Shown here one piece after another: positions 10,926 to 20,527 of a stretch of 64,000 bases of DNA; position 1 is the first letter of the stretch; every line of letters starts with the position of its first letter. The position numbers were made by a program, and so were the translations under genes. The notes below the pieces were generated by a model, which saw nothing but the letters and a program-made list of their open reading frames with translations, was not told the origin of the DNA and made no database searches. This DNA is from Microglena sp. YARC (lineage: Eukaryota > Chlorophyta > Chlorophyceae > Chlamydomonadales > Chlamydomonadaceae), in assembly GCA_022414725.1 (NCBI GenBank), contig CM039463.1:84666620-84730619 (forward strand). The letters are read 5' to 3'.

Positions 10926-13738
10926 TTGCTGTGAGCATCCTCCTGAGTATCTGAGCTGTCTATGGGTAGAGTGAGAGCAGGAGAGATAGGGGAGGGAAGA
11001 GTGCAGGCAAGGTTTAATCTGTTACAGGTTGTAATCTCAGCACAGGAGTGGCAGGCTGTGCCTTTGGTCTGGCAGGGGTTCACATTATAAGGAGATAGTG
11101 TCCAGAGGGGCTCATATCCATGTCTATTTTTTCTATTTTTGTTGCTCTTGCTATGGATGTTTCCACTGGGACAGTGGGTAGTGCTGATAAGAGAGAAGAG
11201 CAGGAGGAGCAGTGCTGTTATCCAGAGGTCCAGGGGGTTTGCTACTTCCTGTGTCCCTTGAAGGTGTTGGCTTTGGGGTAAGCCTTGTTGGCTGTGGTGC
11301 TGGCAACCTGTGGAGTGGTGAGTGTTTTGATGTTGTTGGTTTTTGGTGGCAGGGATGCAGGTGTAGAAGGTACTATAGGGTTTGGTTTGATTGGGGTTTA
11401 CCTTGAGAGCAGCTGTTTGGAGGAAGCTGCTCCAGTCATTTCCCAGTTCAGGGTCGTCGTGGTCTTCTTTGTTAATCAAGGCGAGCTGGAGGATGACCTC
11501 GAGCTTCACAAGCCAGTTGGGTTTGTCTTCTGCTTCGATGTTCCTCCAGTCGGAGTGCATGTAAGCTTCAGAGGCTCGGCGAACCTCCTCGATGTCGTGG
11601 AAGTCGAGGTGGTCAGGAGGGGGATAAGTCACTGGGACAGAGAAGCTGAGGGGAGGTGATGGTGAGGTGAGTTTCCTGGGGGGTCCTGCGACTTCCGCAT
11701 CATCTGCGGCGTTGGTCTTCTGCCCCTTGGCCTTCTTGGTGGGGAGGGGCATGGTCATGGCCAGGGGCATCAGGGTTGGAGAAGGGTGTGGGAGGGTCAG
11801 TGACATCTGTGCCTGTGCTTCTGTCATATGCTCATCTCCCCCTTCAGCTAGGGGGTCTGGAGATGCCCCTGGGGCTGGTGGGTGTGCAGGGTTGGTTGTT
11901 CTGCCAGGGGGATAGTGGGGAATGGGTACAAGTGTTGTGGCAGTAGGTGCAGTGGGGTTGCTCTGAGAGGACACTTCCACTGGGAGTATGGGTGGGGATC
12001 CTGGTCTGCTGACAAACATCAATGATCTGCCAGGCAGGGTTTCTGGTGGACCTGCCCAGGGAGGTAAGTCTAGTGATGGTGTTGGCTCTAGAGATGGTGC
12101 CCTTGGGATAGAGGCTCTCACTGTCTTCAATATTGACTAAGATTTTGCAGGGGATGAGGTGGGTTGGTGTTTACTAGAGGGGTGAGAGTGGGTACCCTGT
12201 CTCAAGGTTTCTGCTTTTGGCTAGGACTGCAAAGTTGCAGAGGTGTTTGATAGTCAGGAGGGGGAGTTTGTGCAGGTGAGTGGCATGAATGTGGACTGTT
12301 ACTTTCCACTCTACGGGTGTAGTAGGGGTGCTGCAGACTTGGTCGACATGCTTCTCACTGATGTCGCCAGCCAGTATGCCAGGGGGCATCTGGCGGAATG
12401 CTGCGTTGACATGCCTAGCAACTGAGTCAGGGGTGGTGCAAGCCAAGGCATTGTCAGGGAAGAAGCCGGGTCTGGGCCTGTTGGTAAGCCTCATGCTGGT
12501 GGTGTTGCCAACAATGCCTCCCAGCACCACCTTGATAATCTTGGCATCTTGGGGAATGCCGTGGATGGGGTAAGTCACAACTGTTTGGTCGCTCAGCTCG
12601 GCCGCGAAGGGGTCGATGTTATGGAAGACTGATTCGTCGTTGGGTGACGGAGGGGTGGATGGTTGCGTTAATTTCCTCGTGGGTCTCATAGACTCGGATG
12701 GCTCGCTGTAGGTGAGTATCCAGGAAGACGTGGCGTTGCGCGGTGAATCCTCGGGGGGGTAGAGGACGTCCCCTCTGGATTCGAGCACAGGCTTGGTGCC
12801 ACTGAGACTGTCGAGGAGATATTGTTATTTGCGAGGTTCGGATAGCTGCCGTCAGGCTTATGCTTTCCATTTTGGGGGCTGCCGTCAGGCTTTTGCCCCA
12901 TTGAATCTGCAGGATTCAATAGGACTCTCACCTTCGCCACGATGGACGGTATTATCCCAGTAAGGGTGGATTTGGGGGAGATGTTGGTTTGGCTGGAATG
13001 TGTTGTTGCGGAGCAGGGAGACGCAGCAATGGTCGAAGGGAGGTTGAGGGTCGGTGCGTGAGTACAGGTCGTTACTGGGGAGGCACGACTCGTAGTTCTC
13101 ACCTGTGAGGAGCTTAGATTGGAAGGGGCCATATCGGAGCATTGTATCGTTGGAGGGTTGTGGGGCTTGAGAGTTGCAAGTGTTGTGGTGTTGGAAGGCT
13201 GTGCTTGTTAGGAGGATAAGAAGGACGACGATGTGGATCGTCGCGTTGGAGATGGTATCTTTTCCATAGTAGGGTTTGGTGGTGATTTTTGATTGTTTGA
13301 TGCTGGAAGTGGAGATGATATTTTTTTTGATGGTGGTCAGGATTCGTCGGAGGGTGGTGACGATCATCGTGGGATTTGGTATGCAGGTGCCCCATCCTGG
13401 AATATTGTATAGCAGGTGTTCCAGGATCGCTTCGCGACAGCGTGTCCGCTCGAAACGTGGTGTTGTTCTTCTTGTTTGGTGTAGATTTGGTAATCCGCCC
13501 GGTACGGGGATTTGGTGGTAGAATTTGGTTGGGTGATGCTGGCAGAGGCGTTGGGCGCTTTGATATTCCTACCTTTTTCCATGGGTTTTGCTGCGCTCTG
13601 GTGCTTCCAGAGCGCTGCTTCCCTGGATTCGAACTGCTCGCTCGCCGACAGTTGAGATGGATCACTTTGGAGGAGGTGGAGGTGGGGAGCGGTGGATCTG
13701 AGATGGGGGCACATTGCTCATTTCCCTCGCGGGTGTGA
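10922..13738 (-). pseudogene. LINE ORF1, gag-like
   Basis: A series of minus-strand frames (13714-13364, 13665-13114, 13367-12885, 13132-12686, 12788-12174, 12130-10922) covers a Pro/Ser/Thr-rich protein. The last and longest has a Cys cluster (CQTKGTACHSCAEITTC) near its C-terminus that could bind zinc, after a Pro-rich region and an acidic helical segment (DFHDIEEVRRASEAY). The position 5' of the protease/endonuclease frame fits ORF1, the RNA-binding protein of non-LTR elements. No standard RRM or CCHC knuckle is seen. Several frame changes make it non-functional. Confidence 0.45.
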
Positions 13739-13989
13739 TCGTTACAAAGCCTAGCGTCGCGGCATTCCGAATCCAGTTTCCGCTAATGCGGAGGGGAAGT
13801 AGCGCCTACGAAATCTGCTCTCGATGTTTGTCGGTTGTTTAAGGAGAAATTATACAACGGAGATATGGAATAGAATATAATAGAATAGACTGACGCCGGT
13901 ATTCAAACGCAGCTTCAAATCAGCGCCGTGTTACAAATTGTCAAGCCCATTTGGGACAATAGTAGAGGATGTACTACAATGGGTCCCCT

Positions 13990-14545
13990 TTCAGTGATAT
14001 ACAATGGTCTAATGGTATACCAGATCGCTTGAGGATGAAGAGTCAGGGGCTCGACTCCCCTTTCGGTCGCTCTTGGCATTGCAGGTCGTCGCAACCGCGA
14101 TGGTATCAGCTTGAATACACTCCAGAGAGTGGACAGAGATGCTTGCGTGAAGCAGACGCGCCAATCTATACACGGAGACGAGAATAACGTTACAAGGACA
14201 GGCGGACGCCAAAGAGCACCATCGGTGGAAGATGCGGTAGCCAGACCCTGAGTCTAGAACCTAAGCCAGGAATCTTAAGCCTGGTGCCGGTAATACAGCG
14301 CGTGTCAGTGTAACCGGTGACGCAGCCAACAGGAAGCTGTCACTACGGGAAGCTATCACAGTACTGGCAGAGCCGATAGTTCTAAGGAAGTACATAAGTA
14401 GTCACCAAGTCATAAAACGCGTGAGAGCACCGCAATTCATGCTGATACTCCACCTATGACACAGGTGACATACAATACGACTACTCCACCTATGGCACTG
14501 GGGACATAGAACTATATGTAACAGATAAAAAAAAAAAAAAAAACT
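13990..14545 (+). repeat. tRNA-like head with A-rich tail, possible SINE
   Basis: TGGTCTAATGG at 14005-14015 matches a Pol III A box, and its arms form a TGGT/ACCA D-stem. AGGGG-CTCGACT-CCCCT at 14045-14061 forms a five-pair T-stem with a B-box-like loop. The acceptor and anticodon stems do not pair, so this is not a working tRNA. About 460 bases further on lies a run of 17-18 A (14525-14542). A tRNA-derived SINE would look like this, but the A-run may be coincidental and the 3' LTR of the copia remnant should lie in the same interval. Confidence 0.3.
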
Positions 14546-14754
14546 CCGAATTTCGAGAGAACTTCAAATGAAACCCAAAGGGTGAAAGGAAGGAACGGAA
14601 GAAGGCAAAAAACCAAGATTTGCCAAGCGAGAAAAAAATGAAACCGAATATCAAAGATGGGTAACAACGGTATAGAAAACCTGATCCGGGAATAGGAACC
14701 TAATGCCAAACAATGATAACCAAAGAAACCGATGTAACCAGAAAAAAAAATATG

Positions 14755-16400
14755 ACCCTATTTAGAAGCGGTCATTCCAAGCATTCGGACAAACCGCCAG
14801 AACACCGCAGGGTCAAGGGGCTTGGTGAAGGGGTCAGCACAGTTGTCCTTAGTGTTAACATGGGCAACATCCAGTTGGCCATCCTCCACCAGCTCCTTGA
14901 TGTAGTGATGAATAAAATCAATGTGCTTGCTGCGAGGGAGCAGCTGCCAGTCATTGGCCCAACTCAGAGACCCTAAGTTGTCACCCTGAATGGTAACCAA
15001 ACCACAAGGCAGACCCAGATCCACCCTCAACTTCTTCTACCATTGCACCTCCCTGGCAGTCTGAGACAGGGCCTGATACTCAGCCTCACTAGAGCTAATG
15101 GCAACAGTAGGCTGCCTCTTGCTCATCCAGTTCACTATGCACCCCCCAGCAAGCACAGCAAAGCCAGTCTGAGACCTCCTGTCAGACCATCATCAGCAAA
15201 GGATGAGTCACTAAAGACAGTAAAAGAGAACTCAGGGCTGTGGGTGTAAGTGAGTCCCAGGTGGGAATGTGACCTCAAATACAAGAGCAAACGCTTGGCT
15301 GCCCCCCAGAGGGGGACGGTAGGGTGAGCAGAAACCTGGACAGGTAGCTCACAGCAAAAGAAATATCAGGCCTGGTGCAAGTAGCCAGGTATTGCAAAGC
15401 ACCCACAAGAGATAGGTACTGGCTATTAGAGGGCAGGGGGTCTCCAGGGGGGTCAGTGACGGTGGACTTGGCCATGGGGGCAGAAAACTTGGGCTTGGCA
15501 GCAGCAGTAAGACCAAACTGCTCCACCAGATCAACAATGTAGGAGTGCTGGGAGAGGTTGATCTGTACACACCTGCCGTCAGAGTCAAGTGTAACGGCCA
15601 TGTCCAATGAGAGGAACTGAACCGGTACACCCATCTCCTTGACCTCCCAGCCAGCTCTCTCCATAGCCTTGATCAGCAAAGCATATAAAGCCAGCTCACT
15701 AAAAGCACAGATAAAATCATCAACATAGGTCAGGACATAGCCCCACCCACCAAAAGAATCCCTCCTAAAATACAGAGCAGGTTCTGCCTTGCACATAGTA
15801 AACCCATGTGCAACCAAAACCCGCTTGACATCCATACTCCAAGCCCTGGGCGCCTGTTTCAAACCATCAAGGGACTTGATCAGTTTGCACACAAGGGGAA
15901 CACCGTTAGGACCAAGTACCTTAAAGCCCTCAGGCTGGTGGCAGTACAGGTCAAGTCCAGGTTCCAGCTTAGCATTCAGAACGCTGCAGAAAACCGCGGA
16001 CCACAAAACGTGCCTTAAAGCGCACAGAACCATCAACCCCAACCTTCTTCACAAATAACCACCTGCCAGACAGGATCCTATGCTTAGGAGGCTGTGGAGT
16101 GAGTGCCCAAGTACCATGGGCATGTAGGGACGCCATCTCATCCTTCATAGCAAGCAGCCACTGATCCCTGTCAGGGTTGGAAGGAAGCATGGCAGCTTTA
16201 TAGGTTAGTTCAGTGGAGGTGGAAATGTATGCCCCCACGTACAAGCAGTTTACTTGTACATGAGCAGCAGGGGTATCAGCAATATCAGCAGTAACCGGTA
16301 GTATAGCCCCCAGTGCAGAACTACTGCCTGGTTGAACAAGGCCGGCATTATTTGCCTCTATATCAACGAATCCTGGGTCGACCGGTACACCCCAGCCATT
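14755..16400 (-). mobile_element. Ty1/copia retrotransposon remnant (RT and RNase H)
   Basis: On the minus strand, 16244-15969 begins a copia RT with AMKDEMASLHAHGTW and SVRFKARFVVRGFLQ. A deletion of roughly 35-40 codons then joins it, in another frame, to LNAKLEP...YCHQPEGF. The segment 16042-15275 continues with LKQAPRAWSMDV, the YVDD box (codons 15716-15727), and ALQYLATCTRPDISFAVSYLSR. RNase H follows: SSSEAEYQALSQTAREVQW, an in-frame TAG, then SKHIDFIHHYIKELV and NCADPFTKPLD, ending at 14758. Integrase and gag are absent upstream, and I did not find convincing LTR pairs. The element is dead. Confidence 0.85.
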
Positions 16401-16609
16401 TTGGCCTGAATTTCTAAAATGTCATCTCACCGCATCAGGTGTCGCGCACGGTGTGATACCGACGCGTATCTAACACAAATCCGATGTACATCTAACACAA
16501 ATCTAATTCGGATCTATCCTAAAACTGTCTGTACGGGGGCGAATTCTGGTTTGTTAGCGCGCATTGAATGAGTCGCAGTTCGACAGAGAGAGATTCGAGT
16601 TTGTATGGC

Positions 16610-16730
16610 TGTAATCTGTATGGGTTTTGCGTGGTTTACACTCGTTTTTCGAAGCGCACACGAAACACTTGTCGTCGATTAAAGCCGCATTGAGTCTTAC
16701 GCAACCGCATTCACTGTGGTCCGGTCCTCC
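16610..16730. repeat. Dispersed repeat, left partner of an inverted pair
   Basis: This stretch (TTTACACTCGTTTTTCGAAG, then GTCGTCGATTAAAGCCGC and CTTACGCAACCGCATTCACT) occurs in reverse complement at about 23040-23150 with roughly 90% identity. A shorter piece (TCTTACGCAACCGCATT) also occurs at 19608-19624. Each copy abuts a double-hairpin element. The small open frames inside are not convincing genes. Confidence 0.75.
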
Positions 16731-16742
16731 AAAGAAACAGTA

Positions 16743-16845
16743 TGGTCTCAAGCAGGCTTCTGCTTGACAACACTATGGGAATTCTGAAGGGGGGATCGCG
16801 GGCCCCGCGGAGCGGGACAGTGGAATTGAGCTGCTGACTCACTGA
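16743..16845 (+). repeat. Double-hairpin element, copy 1
   Basis: The family has two adjoining palindromes. The first is TCAAGCAG...CTGCTTGA with a 3-5 base loop. After ACAAC and about 25 bases (GGGAATTCTGAAGGGG) comes GGATCGCGGGCCCC followed by a second stem, CCCC(A/G)C-GGA-G(T/C)GGGG, then CAGTGGAATT(C/G)AGCTGC. Copy 1 has both hairpins (CCCCGC-GGA-GCGGG). Seventeen full or partial copies occur in this window, all after 16.7 kb and none in the retroelement block. It has no coding capacity. Confidence 0.85.
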
Positions 16846-17027
16846 CTGATCCCATGTGGCACCATCAAGCAAGCAACAACCCAGCTGCGGCTTGGCTGTT
16901 CCGTATACAAATTCAAAAAGACCCATCTTAACAACAAAGAATAATACACTCTATTACATAAACTAAATGGCACTACTTTCCTACCGGATGAGGAAGTGTA
17001 CCAATGACCATTTTGAAAACAAAAGGT

Positions 17028-17185
17028 ATGTCTCAAGCAGGCTTCTGGTGTCCACGGGTTCTACCCTATTGGTTTTATGAAGGGGGGGATCGCGGGCCCC
17101 GCGTAGCGGAGCAGTGGAATTCAGATGCTGGTATCAAGCAGGATTCTGCTTGGACACCCCTTTTGGTTTTATTAAGGGGGGAGCA
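17028..17185 (+). repeat. Double-hairpin element, copies 2a and 2b (decayed)
   Basis: Copy 2a keeps TCTCAAGCAGGCTTCTGGTG and GGGATCGCGGGCCCCGCG. Copy 2b begins at 17133 (ATCAAGCAGGATTCTGCTTG) and keeps the first hairpin and the AAGGGGGGA spacer. Together they overlie the 3' end of the small minus-strand gene at 17134-17406 and supply its last 20 or so codons. Confidence 0.75.
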
Positions 17186-17406
17186 CGGGAATTCCTGTCC
17201 CGAATGACTTCTGCGACGAAGACATCGACTTCTTTCTTCGACTTACACGAAACTTGAAAAATGTGAATCTTTTGCCTAGCACCCAATTCCCGGCCTTTTT
17301 CATGAAGGATGACTTTTGAAAAGTCCCGAGTTCTGTACCCGGTGCTTTGGCATTCAAAAACGTAGTAAATGTTCTTTAATGGCCCGGTGGAAGGTTGTGA
17401 AGACAT
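17134..17406 (-). CDS. Hypothetical protein, 90 aa, repeat-derived C-terminus
   Basis: I do not recognise this protein. It begins at an ATG (17404-17406) and encodes a mixed alpha/beta sequence (NIYYVFECQSTGYRTRDFSKVI, then RQKIHIFQVSCKSKKEVDVFVAEVI). From about residue 70 the sequence (APPLIKPKGVSKQNPA) is simply the translation of double-hairpin repeat DNA, so the original 3' end has been replaced. The ORF ending just upstream at 17409, in another frame, could be its N-terminal part, separated by a frameshift. Together they would give about 150 residues. No signal or membrane segment is evident. Confidence 0.45.
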   Translation of the reverse strand: MSSQPSTGPLKNIYYVFECQSTGYRTRDFSKVILHEKGRELGARQKIHIFQVSCKSKKEVDVFVAEVIRDRNSRAPPLIKPKGVSKQNPA

Positions 17407-17408
17407 GA

Positions 17409-17578
17409 TTATTCTGTGTAGTAATTCAAATCTAAAAAAATAATTATCGCGTTGGGGGTCACATTGCCTTCAAACATTTGCATGCTGAACATGGTATCAT
17501 CACGTATTGGTTTAAAAGTTTTGAAAATTTTCAGCAATTTATTGTAGATTTCGAGTGTTTGCTTGTGAAATCCGGTAG
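17409..17578 (-). pseudogene. Small ORF, possible N-terminal part of the neighbour at 17134-17406
   Basis: From the ATG at about 17578 it reads MHTTGFHKQTLEIYNKLLKI and continues with a helical KTFKPIRDD segment and a hydrophobic IIIFLDLNYY end before a stop at 17409. The next gene starts 3 bases later in another frame, so a single indel would fuse them. Unknown family. Confidence 0.35.
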
Positions 17579-17652
17579 TATGCATGTCAGTTGTGTTGAT
17601 GTCAACCTGCACAAATACTTTATGAACACGACTGGCAAAATAGAAAAAACAT

Positions 17653-18206
17653 TCAGATACCTACAAAACCGCGGGGAGGCAGATGTGATGCAGGGAATGT
17701 ATTCAGTTCAGCAAACTGTGCGTCAATGATGAGATGGCATGCCCTTGCATTGGATAAATTCCATGCACACCTGAGGCAGCGACACATCGTTGCAAAGTGC
17801 TCGCAGTTGTTGAATGCGGCGTTGTAGACAAATGGGGTTTGCTCAGCATCTTTGACCAGAGCGAGGGCAAGGCTTGCCGAGAGGGTCTGATCCGGAGCAG
17901 TCCCTTCGGGGTACAAAGCCTCCGCAAAGATAGAGCGTTGGCAACGAAGTCTTCGTAGGATCGCAAGGAGACGTTGGCCTGCTCCTTCGAAATTCTCCAC
18001 ACATCAACGACTGTCGGGACTTCGATATCCCCTGGTGCCACCACTTGCTGCCCGACAAAGATGCCATGGTGCCTGTAACCGGATGCGTCTTTGACCATGA
18101 TCTGGGCGCCAGGCTTAAGCTTGCCGAGCATAGCATAGCCGCTCTTGTACGGCGTCAGGGTAGCATATGGGTGCCCGAGGTCTGGTGGTGACCAATCTGG
18201 AAGCAT
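17653..18206 (-). pseudogene. LRAT-like (NlpC/P60 superfamily) protein, frameshifted
   Basis: The N-terminal part starts at the ATG 18206. It contains LKPGAQIMVKDASGYRHHGI followed by FVG and VVDVW, the conserved His strand of LRAT/H-rev107-type acyltransferase or hydrolase domains. The Cys motif (FNNCEHFATMC) lies in another frame, in the segment 18000-17653. One frameshift at about 17925-17945 would join them into about 180 residues. The intact relative at 51111-51743 has the same two motifs in one frame (HHGIFVG and RNCDHFATWC), which confirms that this copy is broken. LRAT-like proteins act on acyl-lipids through the Cys. The actual substrate here is unknown. Confidence 0.75.
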
Positions 18207-18481
18207 TCGCTTGATGTGGGCGATTGCCGATGTGAGGATGTCGGCAAGGGATCTTCCGAGCTGCCATGTTTGTCTGAAATTATGTGAGATAATAATGTTG
18301 AGAATCTAACTTTGTAAACTTGAAACTGGTGTTTGAAGAAGAGAGTACACTCGTATTTCGATGGCGCGAGGAACACACGTGTCGGATATTCGATTATCGA
18401 TTAGGATTTCTAGTCCGTACACACCACCACCCAGTGACAACACCCCAACGTTGCCAAAAAGCAACGATCTGCAAGTTCGAT

Positions 18482-18488
18482 TATAAAG
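18482..18488 (+). promoter_or_regulatory. TATA-like box upstream of the 18523 gene
   Basis: TATAAAG lies 35-41 bases before the ATG at 18523, a spacing compatible with a TATA promoter and short leader. The adjoining GTGTCCCACTTTATTTGAGA matches the Tc1-like end motif, so the promoter may have been brought in by a repeat. Confidence 0.35.
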
Positions 18489-18518
18489 GGTGTCCCACTT
18501 TATTTGAGAATAACTGTA
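18488..18518 (-). repeat. Tc1/mariner-like terminal motif
   Basis: In reverse complement this reads ACAGTTATTCTCAAATAAAG followed by TGGGACACC. The same motif recurs near 39400, 58572, 59953 and 62936, and it resembles Tc1/mariner inverted-repeat ends that begin CAGT after a TA. No transposase frame is linked to it. Confidence 0.5.
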
Positions 18519-18522
18519 TAGA

Positions 18523-18909
18523 ATGACAGATTACGCTTCGGACATCACTGTGTCGGGTACGTCCGACTTGATTTGCACTGGGGTCCAAGATGTTCATCTT
18601 GATACAATTGAAAAGCAAAAAATATTGGAATTGGCCCGCCTCATGAGAGGCCTAGTGCCTGAATGGGGTAGTGATTACATCGAACGATACATTCCTAACG
18701 AGCTCCAGTGCCAGTTGCACAACAAGAGAACATGGATGGATGAAGATGGATTCTGGTGGGGATTTGACAAAGTCTGTGCTAGGAAGGATAAGCAGACTAA
18801 CGTCATTATTCTTGCTACGAAGCATCACGGACTTGGGACATATGAACATAAAGTACTGGTCACTCTAAATAGTTCGGTACAAGTGGTGTGGGAAGACGAT
18901 TTATCGTGA
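18523..18909 (+). CDS. Hypothetical protein, 128 aa
   Basis: An intact ORF with an ATG start and a TATA-like box upstream. After a Thr/Ser-rich N-terminus comes a helical segment (TIEKQKILELARLMRGLVPEW), then a Trp/Asp-rich middle (TWMDEDGFWWGFDKVC) and a beta-like C-terminus (TNVIILATKH, HKVLVTLN, VQVVWEDD). It has no signal peptide and no membrane span. I do not recognise the family. It lies between the broken LRAT gene and a double-hairpin copy that starts about 55 bases after its stop codon. Confidence 0.55.
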   Translation: MTDYASDITVSGTSDLICTGVQDVHLDTIEKQKILELARLMRGLVPEWGSDYIERYIPNELQCQLHNKRTWMDEDGFWWGFDKVCARKDKQTNVIILATKHHGLGTYEHKVLVTLNSSVQVVWEDDLS

Positions 18910-18964
18910 TCATTCCAATTACTCATTATCGCGTATTGTCCTTGGGGGTCATCCAAAGAAACCA

Positions 18965-19022
18965 CATGGTCTCAAGCAGGCTTCTGCTTGACAACACTAT
19001 GGGAATTCTGAAGGGGGGATGG
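18965..19022 (+). repeat. Double-hairpin element, copy 3 (5' half)
   Basis: GTCTCAAGCAGGCTTCTGCT and the GGGAATTCTGAAGGGGGGAT spacer are identical to copy 1. The GC-rich second hairpin is missing. Confidence 0.8.
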
Positions 19023-19141
19023 GTAAAACGGGTTACACCGCAAAAATATTTTTATTTAAAATATATACACTTTCATTCATTCATTGAATGCCAAAAACTA
19101 CCTCAAGCGAAAAAAGAAACGAAGAGTCGATCTGATGTCGT

Positions 19142-19600
19142 GTGCTACACAGGTCCCGTCCACGCGGAAAGAAGGACGACTCGTACACGTCCGAAGAGTT
19201 CTTCGCGTTTATGAAGCATGAGGCCTCTGACAAAAAAGAACGGACGCTTGATGAATGGATAGAGTGGGCAGGCGCGCTCCGCATGAAAGCATCGAAGTGC
19301 AGAAAAGTAACAAAATGCAACAATAAACTCTCGGCTGCAGGTGAAGTCATTGAGAAAACTTTAAAGCCCCTCACATCTTGTATCGAGAGCAAATGTCATA
19401 GTCGTTATGAACTCATGGCGAGGCTGACCAATAATTCCAAAATCGCCATGAGCTCGTTCGATAAACACGCAAGCACCGCGCGATGCGGTGCCGTCCATTG
19501 CTCGAATGAAGGCGTGAAATATGGCAAGGCGACCAAAGCATGGGACGCAATATCGAAGCGATGCGATATTCCCAGAAAGGGATGTGCCGGTGATTGTTGA
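19142..19600 (+). CDS. Hypothetical Lys/Cys-rich protein, about 150 aa
   Basis: The frame opens after a stop just upstream and has GTG at 19142. The first ATG is at 19211 (MKHEASDKKERTLDEWIEWA), so the true start is unsure and the TSEEFFAF segment before it may belong to the protein. It is basic, with paired Cys residues (CRKVTKC, CIESKC, CGAVHC, RCDIPRKGC) that could bind metal or form disulfides. A fragment of a paralogue occurs at about 61499-61645 (same LDEWIEWAGALRM and CRKLTKCN signatures). The repetition shows the frame is a real coding sequence. Function unknown. Confidence 0.55.
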   Translation: MLHRSRPRGKKDDSYTSEEFFAFMKHEASDKKERTLDEWIEWAGALRMKASKCRKVTKCNNKLSAAGEVIEKTLKPLTSCIESKCHSRYELMARLTNNSKIAMSSFDKHASTARCGAVHCSNEGVKYGKATKAWDAISKRCDIPRKGCAGDC

Positions 19601-19644
19601 TGCAGGGTCTTACGCAACCGCATTTACTCAAAAGAAAGCCGTGT

Positions 19645-19700
19645 GTATCAGCAGGCTTCTGCTTGACAACCCTTTGGGCAACGTTGGGGGGTGCATGAGC
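19645..19700 (+). repeat. Double-hairpin element, copy 4, fused to a second motif
   Basis: Only the first hairpin (GCAGGCTTCTGC) is kept. It is followed by TTTGGGCAACGTTGGGGGGT, a motif that also occurs at about 58633 and 60699. It starts about 45 bases after the stop of the 19142 gene. Confidence 0.65.
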
Positions 19701-19704
19701 ACAC

Positions 19705-20235
19705 CTACGTGCGAGGATATTTAGCTTCGTAAGAGCATGGATCGATACAGAATATACAACTGCAAGAAAAACATAACAGCAAGCAGCTCCAGAATGCCCT
19801 TTTCCTGAGCGGACGATACCCGAATAGCCTTACGTAATCGTCCATGTATTCCCACGTGTTTGCCTTGTACGTCTTTTCTATCTCTACAATCTTCTTCAAT
19901 CGAGCAGCATTCTGGTCGTACTCAATTGTGGCACCAGATAATAGGTGGATTGTCGTGCCGTCAAACGTGAACATAGTCTTATTCATCACGTTCGATGTAC
20001 ACCTGAAGTAGAATGTCTCTTTGTACAGGTCGAGTATTTCTAAACATTTCTTGGCGTCATCCTCATTATCGAATACCACCATTCCATGTAAAATAAACTT
20101 GTTGCTCCTGTCATTCCACGTACTGCCTGAAACTGTGAAACACGCATACATGCTTGTCTCCAACTTCTTGAAGTTATCCATTGTTTCTGTTTTACACAGA
20201 AGAGATAGGGTGCGCAAAAGCAATATACTAGACAT
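19705..20235 (-). CDS. Hypothetical protein with C-terminal membrane anchor, 176 aa
   Basis: I take the ATG at 20235 (MSSILLLRTLSLL), because TATAAAAATC lies just upstream. An internal Met at 20181 (MDNFKKLE) is an alternative that drops the hydrophobic start. The body is a compact alpha/beta domain (ACFTVSGSTWND, FILHGMVVFDNEDDAKKCLE, ETFYFRCTSNV, TMFTFDGTTIHLL) and the C-terminus has a hydrophobic Cys-rich stretch (AFWSCLLLCFSCSCIFC) after basic residues. That pattern suggests a tail-anchored protein with its domain in the cytosol. No family recognised. Intact. Confidence 0.6.
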   Translation of the reverse strand: MSSILLLRTLSLLCKTETMDNFKKLETSMYACFTVSGSTWNDRSNKFILHGMVVFDNEDDAKKCLEILDLYKETFYFRCTSNVMNKTMFTFDGTTIHLLSGATIEYDQNAARLKKIVEIEKTYKANTWEYMDDYVRLFGYRPLRKRAFWSCLLLCFSCSCIFCIDPCSYEAKYPRT

Positions 20236-20527
20236 AGTCTTGATTTTTATACTTGTGAAAAATAAACATGGTATCATTCTCAGACAGGTGTCTGCCAGGT
20301 GTAGCCAAGTCTGCGTGTGTAGCGTTGTAGACATCTTGACAGATGACACACAAAAGCACACGACCTGTATTGTCAGAGTGTAAGTAAGTGGATAAACTCA
20401 ACGGAACATATAAATGAAACGTCTCTGTGTACGGCCACACGCGGTATTACTTAAAGCCTACAGTCGGCGGAACAGTATCTTGTTTGTCAGAACTGCTTTC
20501 ATTTGTTCATGCACACAGATAATAAGC

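Larger units (their letters stand above)
2840..13740 (-). mobile_element. Dualen/RandI-like non-LTR retrotransposon, inactive
   Basis: A minus-strand element of about 10.9 kb. Reading 5' to 3' from 13.7 kb down it carries: a Pro/Thr-rich ORF1, a cysteine-protease domain, an APE-type endonuclease, RT with a YADD box, a long linker, RNase H, a CxxC...H...C zinc finger and a PD-(D/E)XK-type nuclease. Two endonucleases plus RT, RNase H and a cysteine protease is the published architecture of Dualen, described from Chlamydomonas. The coding sequence is cut into more than ten frames by single-base shifts, so this copy cannot make its polyprotein. The 5' boundary is approximate and I could not identify target-site duplications. 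Confidence 0.8.

Noticed and set aside
13998..14068. A functional tRNA gene
   Set aside because: A and B boxes are present, but acceptor and anticodon stems do not pair. Reported only as a tRNA-like head.
14200..14755. 3' LTR of the copia remnant
   Set aside because: No matching upstream LTR, and no clear TG...CA ends or polypurine tract could be defined.
16743..16845. Hammerhead or other self-cleaving ribozyme in the double-hairpin element
   Set aside because: No CUGAUGA...GAAA core or three-way junction can be drawn. The two stems are simple hairpins.
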